A stretch of 64,000 nt of DNA from Planococcus chinensis (GTDB lineage: Bacteria > Bacillota > Bacilli > Bacillales_A > Planococcaceae), in assembly GCF_020071995.1 (NCBI RefSeq), contig NZ_JABWTK010000007.1:1-64000 (forward strand). The letters are read 5' to 3'. The notes under the pieces were generated by a model. That model saw only the letters and a list, made by a program, of their open reading frames with translations. It did not search any database and was not told the DNA's origin. The position numbers were made by a program, and so were the translations under genes. The number at the start of each line of letters is the position of its first letter. The first letter of the stretch is position 1. Below, piece by piece: positions 24,570 through 32,813 of this stretch.

Positions 24570-26348
24570 TTACGCCTGCATGGATTTTCTTAAGCGGGCT
24601 GTTTCTTCTAAATCCAGTTGCCCTTCCGGGGTGATGGCCACGCCGTAGTCGTTTTTCGCTTGCTCAATGCTGATATAGTCATCCAGGAAGTCCTCGAGCA
24701 CTGCCTGCGGCGACCGTTCAAGCGCATTGCCATAGCCTCCGCCGCAAGGTCCTGTCATTTTCAGCGAGCTGCCTTTTTTGACCATGGTGTTTGGAATTTT
24801 GGACGGCAAGTGCCTCTCTGTGCCATCCGGCAGCCGCATCGACAAAGCTCCCACTTTTCCGTCTTCGCCGCTTGCAAATCCCCATGGCTCATACTTGTGG
24901 CCGTCCCCTTCCAGCGAAAAGCCGCCATCTTCGAGGAACGTAATTTCCCGGATTGAACCGATCCCGCCGCGCCATTTGCCTGGAGCGCATTCATGGTTGC
25001 GCAGTTCATATTGCGAAACTCGCAGCGGATAATGGGATTCAATATCTTCAATCGGATTATTTCGGGTATTGGCGTACAAAGTATCGACAGAATCCATGCC
25101 GTCTTTGCCGTAGCGTCCGCCGTAGCTTCCTTCCATGATGTCCATGTAAACCCAGTAATCTTTTCCTCGCTTGCCGTTCATCGCCAACACTTTCAAATTG
25201 CCTACACCGGCACTCACTTGTTTCGGTACCACTTGAGCAAGTGCTTTCATCAGCGTATCCGCCACGACGTTCCCCGGGCAGAAGCGTGCAATCGTCGGAG
25301 CCGGGAATTTCGGGTTGCACAACGTCCCTTCTGGCGCCACGATTTGGATTGGCCGGGTCAGTCCGGTATTTTGCGGGAAGTTGCCGTATTCCACCGAGTC
25401 CAATAGAATCGAACGCAACGTCAAGTAAATGGCGATATCCACGGTTCCTTTCAATGGCATATTGATCGGCTTGTCATCGAGCTGCGGAGAAGTGCCCGTC
25501 AAATCCACGACCAATTCGTCTCCTTTCACTTTCAACGTGACGGCGATTTTCAAATCTTTTTTCGTCGGGTCTTCGCTATCCAAGTAACCGTCCATCAACC
25601 CTTCTGCACGGTACTCGCCGTCTGGGAGCTTGTTGATGGCGTTTCGCATCATTTTTTCCGAGTAATTGGTCAAGCCTTCTGCAGTCGCTTTCACCGTTTC
25701 AAGTCCGTATTTATCGACAATTTCCAAATAGCGCTCGGCACCGATCCGCGCAGCTGCAATCTGCGCCTCGATATCACCGACCACCATATCGGAGCTGCGG
25801 ATGTTGTCTTTCAAAATACTCCAGATAAAGGTGTTCTTTTTCCCTTTTTCATATACTTTGATTGCTTTAAACTGTAAGCCTTCTGCATAGGCATCGACCG
25901 CATCGACAATTCCGCAGCTGCCTGGCGTGGAAGCTCCAACGTCCAAATGGTGGGCCGTGGTGACAGAAAACCCGATCAATTCTCTGTCGTGGAACACCGG
26001 AATGCAAAGACCGAAGTCAGGTCCATGCGACGCTCCGTGGTAGGTCGAGTTGTGCAGGATGACATCTCCCGGTTCAAAGCGTTCGCCCCGCTCCTCCATG
26101 ATTTGACGGATGCCCTGCACATAGCCAGGGATCGGACCTGACTGAAGCGGCGTACTGTGGGTGGATTCACACAGCTGCTGGCCTTCAATATCGACTAATG
26201 CACAGCCGAAATCTTCCGACTCACGGATGATGCTGGAATAAGACATGCGTGCCAGCTTGTGACCCATTTCAACAGCGGCGTTTTCCAACGCCCCTAATAC
26301 CACTTGCATCGTAATCGGATCTAATGCACTTTTCGTTTGGATGTTCAT
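24570..26348 (-). CDS. hyuB: hydantoinase B / oxoprolinase family protein (HyuB)
   Basis: The 592-residue protein is the full-length B subunit of ATP-dependent hydantoinase/oxoprolinase-type enzymes (PF02538), with the opening [20 protein letters not shown] and the internal [18 protein letters not shown] block. With HyuA it opens hydantoin or N-methylhydantoin rings at the expense of ATP. The start overlaps the hyuA stop by 4 bases (ATGA), so the two are translationally coupled and probably made in equal amounts. The C-terminus includes the GGYGNAL..P motif. Substrate range cannot be assigned by reading alone. Confidence 0.93.
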   Translation of the reverse strand: MNIQTKSALDPITMQVVLGALENAAVEMGHKLARMSYSSIIRESEDFGCALVDIEGQQLCESTHSTPLQSGPIPGYVQGIRQIMEERGERFEPGDVILHNSTYHGASHGPDFGLCIPVFHDRELIGFSVTTAHHLDVGASTPGSCGIVDAVDAYAEGLQFKAIKVYEKGKKNTFIWSILKDNIRSSDMVVGDIEAQIAAARIGAERYLEIVDKYGLETVKATAEGLTNYSEKMMRNAINKLPDGEYRAEGLMDGYLDSEDPTKKDLKIAVTLKVKGDELVVDLTGTSPQLDDKPINMPLKGTVDIAIYLTLRSILLDSVEYGNFPQNTGLTRPIQIVAPEGTLCNPKFPAPTIARFCPGNVVADTLMKALAQVVPKQVSAGVGNLKVLAMNGKRGKDYWVYMDIMEGSYGGRYGKDGMDSVDTLYANTRNNPIEDIESHYPLRVSQYELRNHECAPGKWRGGIGSIREITFLEDGGFSLEGDGHKYEPWGFASGEDGKVGALSMRLPDGTERHLPSKIPNTMVKKGSSLKMTGPCGGGYGNALERSPQAVLEDFLDDYISIEQAKNDYGVAITPEGQLDLEETARLRKSMQA

Positions 26349-28423
26349 AAAACGTCACCAACCTTAATAATCAGATTTCCGTACTCTTCCAAAATAAATT
26401 TGTTGCCCGGAGGGATAATCGTCGTCGTGTCTTTTTGGAAAATAATCGCCGGCCCTTCCACCCATTCGCCGATTGGAAGCAGTTCCCGCTGGTAATGAGC
26501 CGTTTCCACTTTTTGAAGTTCGCCGTTGTGGCGGAATGTCACGTCATCCTTTTTCACGAGCGCTTCTGCCAGCGTGCCTCTTTCTTTCATCAATTCTTTT
26601 CTTAACTTCGGCATTTTTCCGGAGCCGGTCACCCTAATATTCACAACTTCAATTGGCGTGTCATAGAACGAGTGGCCATATTCGTTTCTGTGCATATCAT
26701 GGAACAATTCAAAAACGTCTTCGATATTCCCTTCAGTCAATTCATCTTCAGGAAGTGGTACTCTCAGCTCATAACCTTGGCCAATATAGCGGCACTCTGC
26801 AAAACGCTGCATTGTAATATTCTGTTCATCAACCCTGTCTTCCAGCAACTGCTGCTTCAGTCCTTCTTCAAGTGCATTGAAATCCTCATTCAAGATGGAA
26901 AGATTCACAGAGTTACTCAGCATGAACTCGGTTTTAATGACATCGTATTTCAAGTCGGTTGTCAGTAATCCGGTCGCGGAATTGATGCCCGGATAAGGTG
27001 GAATGATGATTTCCGGGATTTTCAGTTCCCTTGCCACATCCACCGCATGCAAAGGACCGGCACCGCCGAATGCCACCAAAGAGAACTCTCTCGGGTCTGC
27101 GCCTTTTTGGACAGTTTTTTCCCGGATGGCGTTCGCCATATTGTTATTCAGAATCCGCAAGATTCCTTCAGCCGTTTCTTCTTTCGATAATTCCAGTTTT
27201 TCGGCCAGTTCACCGATGACTTTATGCGCTTCCTCTGTATGCAGCCTCATCTCGCCGCCGAGGAAGTTTTCTTGATCCAGCCTGCCTAACACGACGTTGG
27301 CATCGCTGACTGTCGGAAGTTGTCCACCGTGGCCGTAACAGGCTGGTCCTGGAACAGATCCAGCACTTTTCGGCCCTACTTTAAATAAACCGCCTTCATC
27401 AATATAGGCAATGCTGCCTCCACCTGCTCCAATCGTATGGATATCAATCATCGGTACCATCACCGGATAACCTGCAATCCACGTATCACGCGCCGAAGCT
27501 TCGCCAAATCCCTGCTCGGTGACAATCCCAATATCCGCACTTGTGCCCCCGATATCAAACGTGATCAATTTGTTCCGCTCGGACAAGGTGCCGGCATAAG
27601 CTCCACCAAGCACGCCGGCTGCCGGTCCAGACAGCAGCGTATTCACCGGTTTTGCGGCAATATTTTCCGGAGTCGCTACGCCGCCGTTGGAGCACATGAT
27701 GTGCAAATCCGCCGTAATACTCGCATCTTTCAATCCTTTTGACAAGTTATCGACGTAGTTTTTCACTTTCGGTCCGATAAAGCCGTTCAGGCCTGCAGTC
27801 GTAAACCGCTCGAATTCCCGGAACTGGGGAGAAACATTCGATGAGCTAGTGATGAATGCTTCCGGATATTCTTCTTTGATAATCTCCACTACCCGCTCTT
27901 CATGTTCCGGATTGATATAGGAGAACAAGAAGCCAACGATAATCGAATCGACGCCCTGTTCTTTCAATTCATTGACAGCAACTCTTACTTCTTCCTCATT
28001 CAACTTTTCAATAACTTCCCCTTTAGCCGGTCCCATGCGTTCAGTAACAGTCTTTCTATTTCTTCTTTGAATGAGCGGACGATGCTGCCAAGGAATATCC
28101 TGCATGATGGAATAGTTCTCAGGACGCTGGTGCCTGCCGATATGGAGAATGTCTTTATAGCCCGCCGTCGTAATCATTCCGGTCTTTGCGCCATCAAATT
28201 CCAAAATGGCGTTGGTGCCGATTGTGGTCCCGTGGAAAACATGGTCAATCTCCGAAACTTCCAAATCGTACAGCTGCGATAGCTCCAATATGCCGTTGAT
28301 GACGCCAACCGATGGATCGTCAAGCGTCGTTGGCAGCTTATGAATAAAGGTCTGATGCTTTTCCGTGTCGTTATAAAATACGTCTGTAAAAGTTCCCCCT
28401 ACGTCTACTCCAAATAATCTCAT
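26345..28423 (-). CDS. hyuA: hydantoinase A / oxoprolinase family protein (HyuA)
   Basis: The 692-residue subunit opens [14 protein letters not shown], the phosphate-binding loop of the acetate/sugar-kinase/Hsp70 ATPase fold, followed by the second loop [13 protein letters not shown] and the GAGGGS segment. These define HyuA (PF01968/PF05378), which uses ATP to activate the ring substrate for HyuB. AAAGGAGG precedes the ATG. It is the first gene after a near-consensus sigma-54 promoter at 28466-28482, so transcription should depend on the enhancer-binding protein and RpoN encoded just upstream. Confidence 0.93.
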   Translation of the reverse strand: MRLFGVDVGGTFTDVFYNDTEKHQTFIHKLPTTLDDPSVGVINGILELSQLYDLEVSEIDHVFHGTTIGTNAILEFDGAKTGMITTAGYKDILHIGRHQRPENYSIMQDIPWQHRPLIQRRNRKTVTERMGPAKGEVIEKLNEEEVRVAVNELKEQGVDSIIVGFLFSYINPEHEERVVEIIKEEYPEAFITSSSNVSPQFREFERFTTAGLNGFIGPKVKNYVDNLSKGLKDASITADLHIMCSNGGVATPENIAAKPVNTLLSGPAAGVLGGAYAGTLSERNKLITFDIGGTSADIGIVTEQGFGEASARDTWIAGYPVMVPMIDIHTIGAGGGSIAYIDEGGLFKVGPKSAGSVPGPACYGHGGQLPTVSDANVVLGRLDQENFLGGEMRLHTEEAHKVIGELAEKLELSKEETAEGILRILNNNMANAIREKTVQKGADPREFSLVAFGGAGPLHAVDVARELKIPEIIIPPYPGINSATGLLTTDLKYDVIKTEFMLSNSVNLSILNEDFNALEEGLKQQLLEDRVDEQNITMQRFAECRYIGQGYELRVPLPEDELTEGNIEDVFELFHDMHRNEYGHSFYDTPIEVVNIRVTGSGKMPKLRKELMKERGTLAEALVKKDDVTFRHNGELQKVETAHYQRELLPIGEWVEGPAIIFQKDTTTIIPPGNKFILEEYGNLIIKVGDVL

Positions 28424-28465
28424 GATTTTCCTCCTTTAATGTTTAGCGGACTTATTAATACCTGT

Positions 28466-28482
28466 AGCAAAAACTGTGCCAA
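28466..28482 (-). promoter_or_regulatory. sigma-54 promoter of the hyuAB operon
   Basis: The minus strand reads TTGGCACAGTTTTTGCT. It matches the -24/-12 consensus TGGCAC-N5-TTGC exactly, with correct spacing and about 40 bases before the hyuA start. Confidence 0.9.
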
Positions 28483-28529
28483 CTTTGGAAACGCCGAAAA
28501 TACAGCATTTTAGGAATGAAACAAATAAA

Positions 28530-28555
28530 AATCCATTGCAATTTTGCAATGGATT
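28530..28555. promoter_or_regulatory. enhancer site 1 (TTGCA-N4-TGCAA inside a 12-bp perfect dyad)
   Basis: AATCCATTGCAA, TT, TTGCAATGGATT is a perfect inverted repeat centred about 68 bases upstream of the -24/-12 promoter. It shares TTGCA-N4-TGCAA with two further sites, so it is the likely primary binding site of the activator. Confidence 0.8.
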
Positions 28556-28604
28556 CAAAATAAATCTAATTATTCTGTCTTTTTTTTATTTAGAAAAGAC
28601 GATA

Positions 28605-28618
28605 TTGCAAAAATGCAA
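28605..28618. promoter_or_regulatory. enhancer site 2 (TTGCA-N4-TGCAA)
   Basis: TTGCAAAAATGCAA repeats the core of site 1. Its centre is about 69 bases from site 1, close to a whole number of helical turns at 10.5 bp per turn. Confidence 0.7.
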
Positions 28619-28623
28619 CGACT

Positions 28624-28637
28624 TTGCATTATTGCAA
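28624..28637. promoter_or_regulatory. enhancer site 3 (TTGCA-N4-TGCAA) overlapping the activator stop codon
   Basis: TTGCATTATTGCAA is a third copy of the core, centred 19 bases from site 2. It spans the stop codon (28629-28631) of the enhancer-binding protein gene. Confidence 0.65.
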
Positions 28638-30236
28638 GTTCAAATGATGTTTTTTTAGTTTTCGGCTGATAGTCGAGGCATCAATTTTTAAAATCTGGGA
28701 CATTTCGTGCAATTTTTTTGTTTTTTTCAATGTATCAAGCAAAATTTCTTTTTCGTAACTATCCAAGCGGACTTTCAGTGAATCGTCCGGCAAGTCCGCT
28801 CTTTCATCCGACGCTTCTCCCCGTTTTAACGGAATCGGCAAATCTTCAAAGTCAATCGACTGTTTCGGGGAAGTGATGACTAGTCTTTCCACCATGTTCT
28901 GTAGTTCCCGGACGTTGCCTGGCCAATCGTAATGAGAAAGCTGTTCAATCGCTTCCATCGTAAATCTGCAGCTCCGCTTGTAATTGGCATTAAAAGCATC
29001 CAAAAAGTGTTGAAGGAAAAAAGGCACGTCTTCCCGTCTTTCGCGAAGAGGCGGAATGGTGATTGGTACAACATTCAGCCGGTAATAAAGATCACTTCGA
29101 AACTGCCCTTTTTCAACCATCTCTTCTAAGTTTTGATTGGTAGCTGCAATAATCCTAATATCCACTTTAATAGCTGAGGTCTTTCCGATTGGCATAAATG
29201 ATTTATCCTGAAGTACCTGTAAAAGTTTGGCCTGCGTCTGCAACGGCAATTCACCGATTTCATCCAGGAATAGGGTCCCGTTATGGGCCGCTTCGATCAA
29301 TCCTTTTTTCCCTTGCGTACTGGCTCCGGTAAAAGAACCTTTCACATAACCAAATAATTCCGACTCGATCAAATGCTCCGGCAGCACGCTGCAGTTCACA
29401 TTGATAAACGGCGCTTTCCTTCTTTCACTGATATTATGCAAATGTCTTGCAAAGACACCTTTGCCTACCCCTGTTTCTCCGAGGAAAAGTACCGTGGCGT
29501 CGGTTTTGGCAATCCTGCTTAGCAGATAATAAATTTCTTCTATTTGAACCGATTTCATGATGATCTTACTGTTTTCAAAACCCTTATTGACTTCCTGGGA
29601 CAATAATTCTACTTCCCGTTCCGTCTTTTTCAGCCTTTCCCGCAAAATCGACTCTTCCGTTACGTCCCGTGAGATGTTCAGGATTTTTTCCAGCGTGCCG
29701 TTGTCATTAAAAAGCGGAAATCCATTGACATACAGTCGGCGTCCCCCTTTGGTCACTTGGGTAACCGTCACTTCCCGGTGTGTTTCAAGCACTCTTTTCG
29801 TAGAAGACAAACTGACGACTCCGGTCCGTTCCAGCTCAAAAATGGAATTCCCCACAAAATCTGCTGCCTCGATTCCCATGATTTGCTTGCAGTTTGAACT
29901 GACACGTTCCACAACCCCCTGGTTATTGACAATCGTCACCAGCTCTCCGGTTGAATCCAAGATGGATTTCAGTTCGTCTTCAATGCTTTTATAAATCCTG
30001 CTCGCTTTGATGAAAAGTTCCAGTTGCCCTGCATCAAGTTTGGTCGTCAGCGCAAAATCTCCTCGTAATTTCTGGGTATGGAAAATCGTATGCTCCGACA
30101 GTTCACTAATGGATTCATGCTGTTCGCCCACTAACAGTCTGGCCAACCTTTTTGCGTCTTTGAATCCGATTTTTTCACCTTTTTCGATTTTTGCCTCATA
30201 GCTTTCGCCTTCCGTATCAATCAGAAAAACACTCAT
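28629..30236 (-). CDS. sigma-54-dependent enhancer-binding protein (PAS-AAA+-HTH)
   Basis: This activator of about 535 residues has a short N-terminal domain of unknown type (about 1-75), a PAS domain (about 90-195), a coiled linker, then the AAA+ sigma-54 interaction domain with Walker A GETGVGKG and Walker B GTLFLDEIGE. The sigma-54 contact loop reads GSFTGA rather than GAFTGA. The C-terminus holds a Fis-type helix-turn-helix (MSQILKIDASTISRKLKKH). The start is uncertain: GTG 30272, ATG 30263 and ATG 30236 are in frame; I favour MSVFLID at 30236 (AAAGG about 10 bases upstream). It lies between rpoN and hyuA and almost certainly activates the promoter at 28466. Confidence 0.92.
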   Translation of the reverse strand: MSVFLIDTEGESYEAKIEKGEKIGFKDAKRLARLLVGEQHESISELSEHTIFHTQKLRGDFALTTKLDAGQLELFIKASRIYKSIEDELKSILDSTGELVTIVNNQGVVERVSSNCKQIMGIEAADFVGNSIFELERTGVVSLSSTKRVLETHREVTVTQVTKGGRRLYVNGFPLFNDNGTLEKILNISRDVTEESILRERLKKTEREVELLSQEVNKGFENSKIIMKSVQIEEIYYLLSRIAKTDATVLFLGETGVGKGVFARHLHNISERRKAPFINVNCSVLPEHLIESELFGYVKGSFTGASTQGKKGLIEAAHNGTLFLDEIGELPLQTQAKLLQVLQDKSFMPIGKTSAIKVDIRIIAATNQNLEEMVEKGQFRSDLYYRLNVVPITIPPLRERREDVPFFLQHFLDAFNANYKRSCRFTMEAIEQLSHYDWPGNVRELQNMVERLVITSPKQSIDFEDLPIPLKRGEASDERADLPDDSLKVRLDSYEKEILLDTLKKTKKLHEMSQILKIDASTISRKLKKHHLNLQ

Positions 30237-30295
30237 TCCGCCCGCCCCTTTGTCTTTTTTCATGACAATCACATGGCTCTCTTTTGCTCTTCATA

Positions 30296-30325
30296 AGAAA
30301 AATGCCGGATGAGAAACCATCCGGA
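30296..30325 (-). terminator. terminator of rpoN
   Basis: TCCGGATG and CATCCGGC flank a 6-base loop, followed by ATTTTTCTTATG on the minus strand. Confidence 0.8.
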
Positions 30326-30338
30326 CAAACGCGCATAA

Positions 30339-31586
30339 TCATTTAACGCGAAACAGCTCTTTCCGCTTCGAAGAACCTGGCAAATTCAGCTGACGCCGAT
30401 ATTTGGCAATCACTCTTCTAGAGACTTCAATGCCTTCAGCATGCAGTTTCTTCGCAATATCCTGATCCGATATCGGCTTCTTTTTATCTTCTGTTTTAAT
30501 AGTGGTGAAGATAAATTTCTTCAATTGGTTGACGGTCATTTTCGACTCGTCCAGAAATTGGTTAGACGTCGAGAAAAAGTGCCGGAACGAAAAAGTCCCA
30601 AAAGGCGTCGATATGTACTTTTCTTTCACCGCCCGGCTGACTGTGGAAACGTGAAGATCCAAACTTCGGGACAATTCCGTCATGGTCAGCGATTTCAGCG
30701 CTTCCGGCCCTTCCTTGAAAAAATCCGCCTGCCTTTCCGCGATTTCTTCTGCGATCTTGCGGATGGTTTCTTTCCGGAGCTCCAGCTGCTCTTTTAAAAT
30801 TCTGACCTCTTCGTACTGTTCTTTTAAATATTTCTTCACTTCCACGCTTTCTTCTCCATAACCACCATCAAAAAAGGTCTGGGGAAAGGCATGTTCATGG
30901 AATTGGATGCGCAATTTGCCGTCTCGATTATTAATGGATACATCAGGCCGGATTATCATTATTTCTTGGCTCTCCCCGGAAAGCGGTCTTGTCTTCATCT
31001 TGGAAACACAGCCACATACTTCTTTAATTTCCTCCAATGAATAGCCGGAGCGTCGAGAGAGCTCTGTCCATTGCTGATGCAGAAACAGGCCGTAATAATT
31101 TTGTAGCACATCTTTTACAGCTGTCGGGTGCTTGTCAGCTTGCAGCACCAAAAACTCCTGCAGATTGGCAGAACCCAGTCCTTGAGGTTCACAGCCCTTA
31201 AGCAACCGGAGCGCTTCATCGATCTCTTCTCTTAAAGCCTGAAAACATAATGCCATTTCGCCTGGTGTTTGCGTTAAGAAACCGGTTTCAGACAAATCTG
31301 CCAGAACCAGTTTAATTATATATTTAAGCCGCGTGGAAAGATTTAGATGCAATAACTGATCCAGAATCTCCTGAGAAAAATTGGTTGAACTGTCTTTAAT
31401 CTCAGCAGGACATTCTTTATAGCTAGAATGTTTAAACTGCACTTTCAAAAACGGGTTTTTCTCCTGCATAGAACTTAACAATGAATGCAATTCGTCGGTT
31501 GAACACTCCAATACATTTAGGTATTGCACCATGCCTTGGGCAAGAAAAAGATTTTGTTTCAAGAGTGGCTGCAGTTTCAATTCCAT
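30339..31586 (-). CDS. rpoN: RNA polymerase sigma-54 factor (SigL/RpoN)
   Basis: The 415-residue sigma factor has the three expected regions: an N-terminal Gln/Leu-rich activator-interaction segment (LKLQPLLKQNLFLAQGMVQY), the core-binding middle part, and a C-terminal DNA-binding domain with a helix-turn-helix (about 310-345). The RpoN box SRRVIAKYRR lies at about 389-398. It recognises -24/-12 promoters and needs an AAA+ activator. One such activator gene lies directly downstream, and a matching promoter stands before hyuA. The ATG is preceded by a modest GGGGTGAG site. Confidence 0.95.
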   Translation of the reverse strand: MELKLQPLLKQNLFLAQGMVQYLNVLECSTDELHSLLSSMQEKNPFLKVQFKHSSYKECPAEIKDSSTNFSQEILDQLLHLNLSTRLKYIIKLVLADLSETGFLTQTPGEMALCFQALREEIDEALRLLKGCEPQGLGSANLQEFLVLQADKHPTAVKDVLQNYYGLFLHQQWTELSRRSGYSLEEIKEVCGCVSKMKTRPLSGESQEIMIIRPDVSINNRDGKLRIQFHEHAFPQTFFDGGYGEESVEVKKYLKEQYEEVRILKEQLELRKETIRKIAEEIAERQADFFKEGPEALKSLTMTELSRSLDLHVSTVSRAVKEKYISTPFGTFSFRHFFSTSNQFLDESKMTVNQLKKFIFTTIKTEDKKKPISDQDIAKKLHAEGIEVSRRVIAKYRRQLNLPGSSKRKELFRVK

Positions 31587-31715
31587 AATGTTTACTCACC
31601 CCATTATTTGTTGTTAAATTCTGATTATTATTATAACTTCTTTTCTTTTCGAGTTGAAGGTAGTTTTTCCCAACACAAATACTCAATTGAATTTATCTTC
31701 CTTATCTAAGGAATG

Positions 31716-31765
31716 TAAAAAAGCCGCCTACCATAAAATCAGGAGATTTCATCGTAAGTGGCTTT
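31716..31765 (-). terminator. terminator of the MBL-fold hydrolase gene
   Basis: GCC..ACTTAC.AT.AAATC pairs with GATTT.AT.GTAGG.GGC, followed by TTTTTTACATTCC on the minus strand. Confidence 0.75.
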
Positions 31766-31831
31766 ATTAAGTATACATTGGAGCGGATAAACAAATTCTT
31801 TCGGAACACAGGATTTAATTTTTCCTCACTC

Positions 31832-32572
31832 TCATTCCATCTCAACAAATTTGATATTCCCTTCATGCTGGGAAATGAGGTGTGCCGGAATGGGCTCTCC
31901 CCGGTAACAGGCAATCTGATTGCCGGATTTCAATTGGTGAAGGTAATCCAAATCGTCTTCGATCCGCCGGAGGATTTCCCTTTGGGAATCCAGCACAGGA
32001 CGGCCATGGCCAGGAACCAGGGTATGAATGCCAAACTCCAGTACTTTCTCTTTCATTTTCTCTAAGCTCTCCAAGTATTTTTGGCTGGAATAAAAGATAA
32101 AGGGAAATTCCAGATCGGATAACACGTCCCCTGCCACCACGACTTTGCGTTCCAGAAAGAAGGTAGCCATCATATCAGAGGTATGGCCGGGGATCGGCAA
32201 AAAATACAAGGTCTCATCTGAAACGACTTTCGTTGTCTCTCCCATGATTTCCTCATCAATCCGTGGAAACTCGAGTTCTTTGTTACGTGCGACATACCAC
32301 TCGAGATCAAAAGCTCCGGCTTTCTCAAGCTGGTCACTCTGTTCCTTCACTTGATGATGGCCCAGCGTATGGCCAAATGAAAACTCGGAAAAACCGGCAA
32401 TGTGATCCCAATCCGCATGGGTGTAGATCAAGTTCAACGGCTTGTCCGGCAACGCTTGCTTAATGCGTTCCACTTCATGCGGATAGTAGGTGGGGTCAAA
32501 CAGAAAGCATTCCTCCCTCCCCTCTATCAACGTCGAATTCGTCTGCCATAAGCAGCTCTGGAAAATTTTCAT
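31832..32572 (-). CDS. MBL-fold metallo-hydrolase
   Basis: This 246-residue metallo-beta-lactamase fold protein carries the metal motif THADWDH (His52, Asp54, Asp56, His57), then a His in PIPGHTSD, an Asp in VAGDVLSD and a terminal PGHGRPV. This is the glyoxalase-II/lactonase-like branch. The true start is ATG 32572, with an AAGGGG-type site upstream; an upstream in-frame extension is low-quality sequence without a ribosome site. It is monocistronic. The second metal-ligand His of the classical HxHxDH is Asp here, a variant seen in this superfamily. The substrate is unknown. Confidence 0.87.
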   Translation of the reverse strand: MKIFQSCLWQTNSTLIEGREECFLFDPTYYPHEVERIKQALPDKPLNLIYTHADWDHIAGFSEFSFGHTLGHHQVKEQSDQLEKAGAFDLEWYVARNKELEFPRIDEEIMGETTKVVSDETLYFLPIPGHTSDMMATFFLERKVVVAGDVLSDLEFPFIFYSSQKYLESLEKMKEKVLEFGIHTLVPGHGRPVLDSQREILRRIEDDLDYLHQLKSGNQIACYRGEPIPAHLISQHEGNIKFVEME

Positions 32573-32747
32573 CGTATTCCCCTTTTCCTCTGCAAAATTA
32601 TGATGCGTTGATGTGCATAGATCAGCCATTTCCTTCCAGCTAGCGGAAAAGAAAGATGCTTCTATATAGAATAAGCTACGCCAAACCTTTTTGAAAAGGA
32701 GCACCTCTCCTGTACAAAAATACCAAGCTCCATTTCCAAGAGAAGTC

Positions 32748-32782
32748 AAAAAAAATGGCCCCGATATGAAAGCGAAGCCATC
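32748..32782 (-). terminator. terminator of the subtilase-SLH gene
   Basis: ATGGCTTCG pairs with TCGGGGCCAT (with G-U steps), followed by a run of T on the minus strand. Confidence 0.65.
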
Positions 32783-32813
32783 TCTTTTATAGGTTTTTTA
32801 TTCCTTTACAGAC

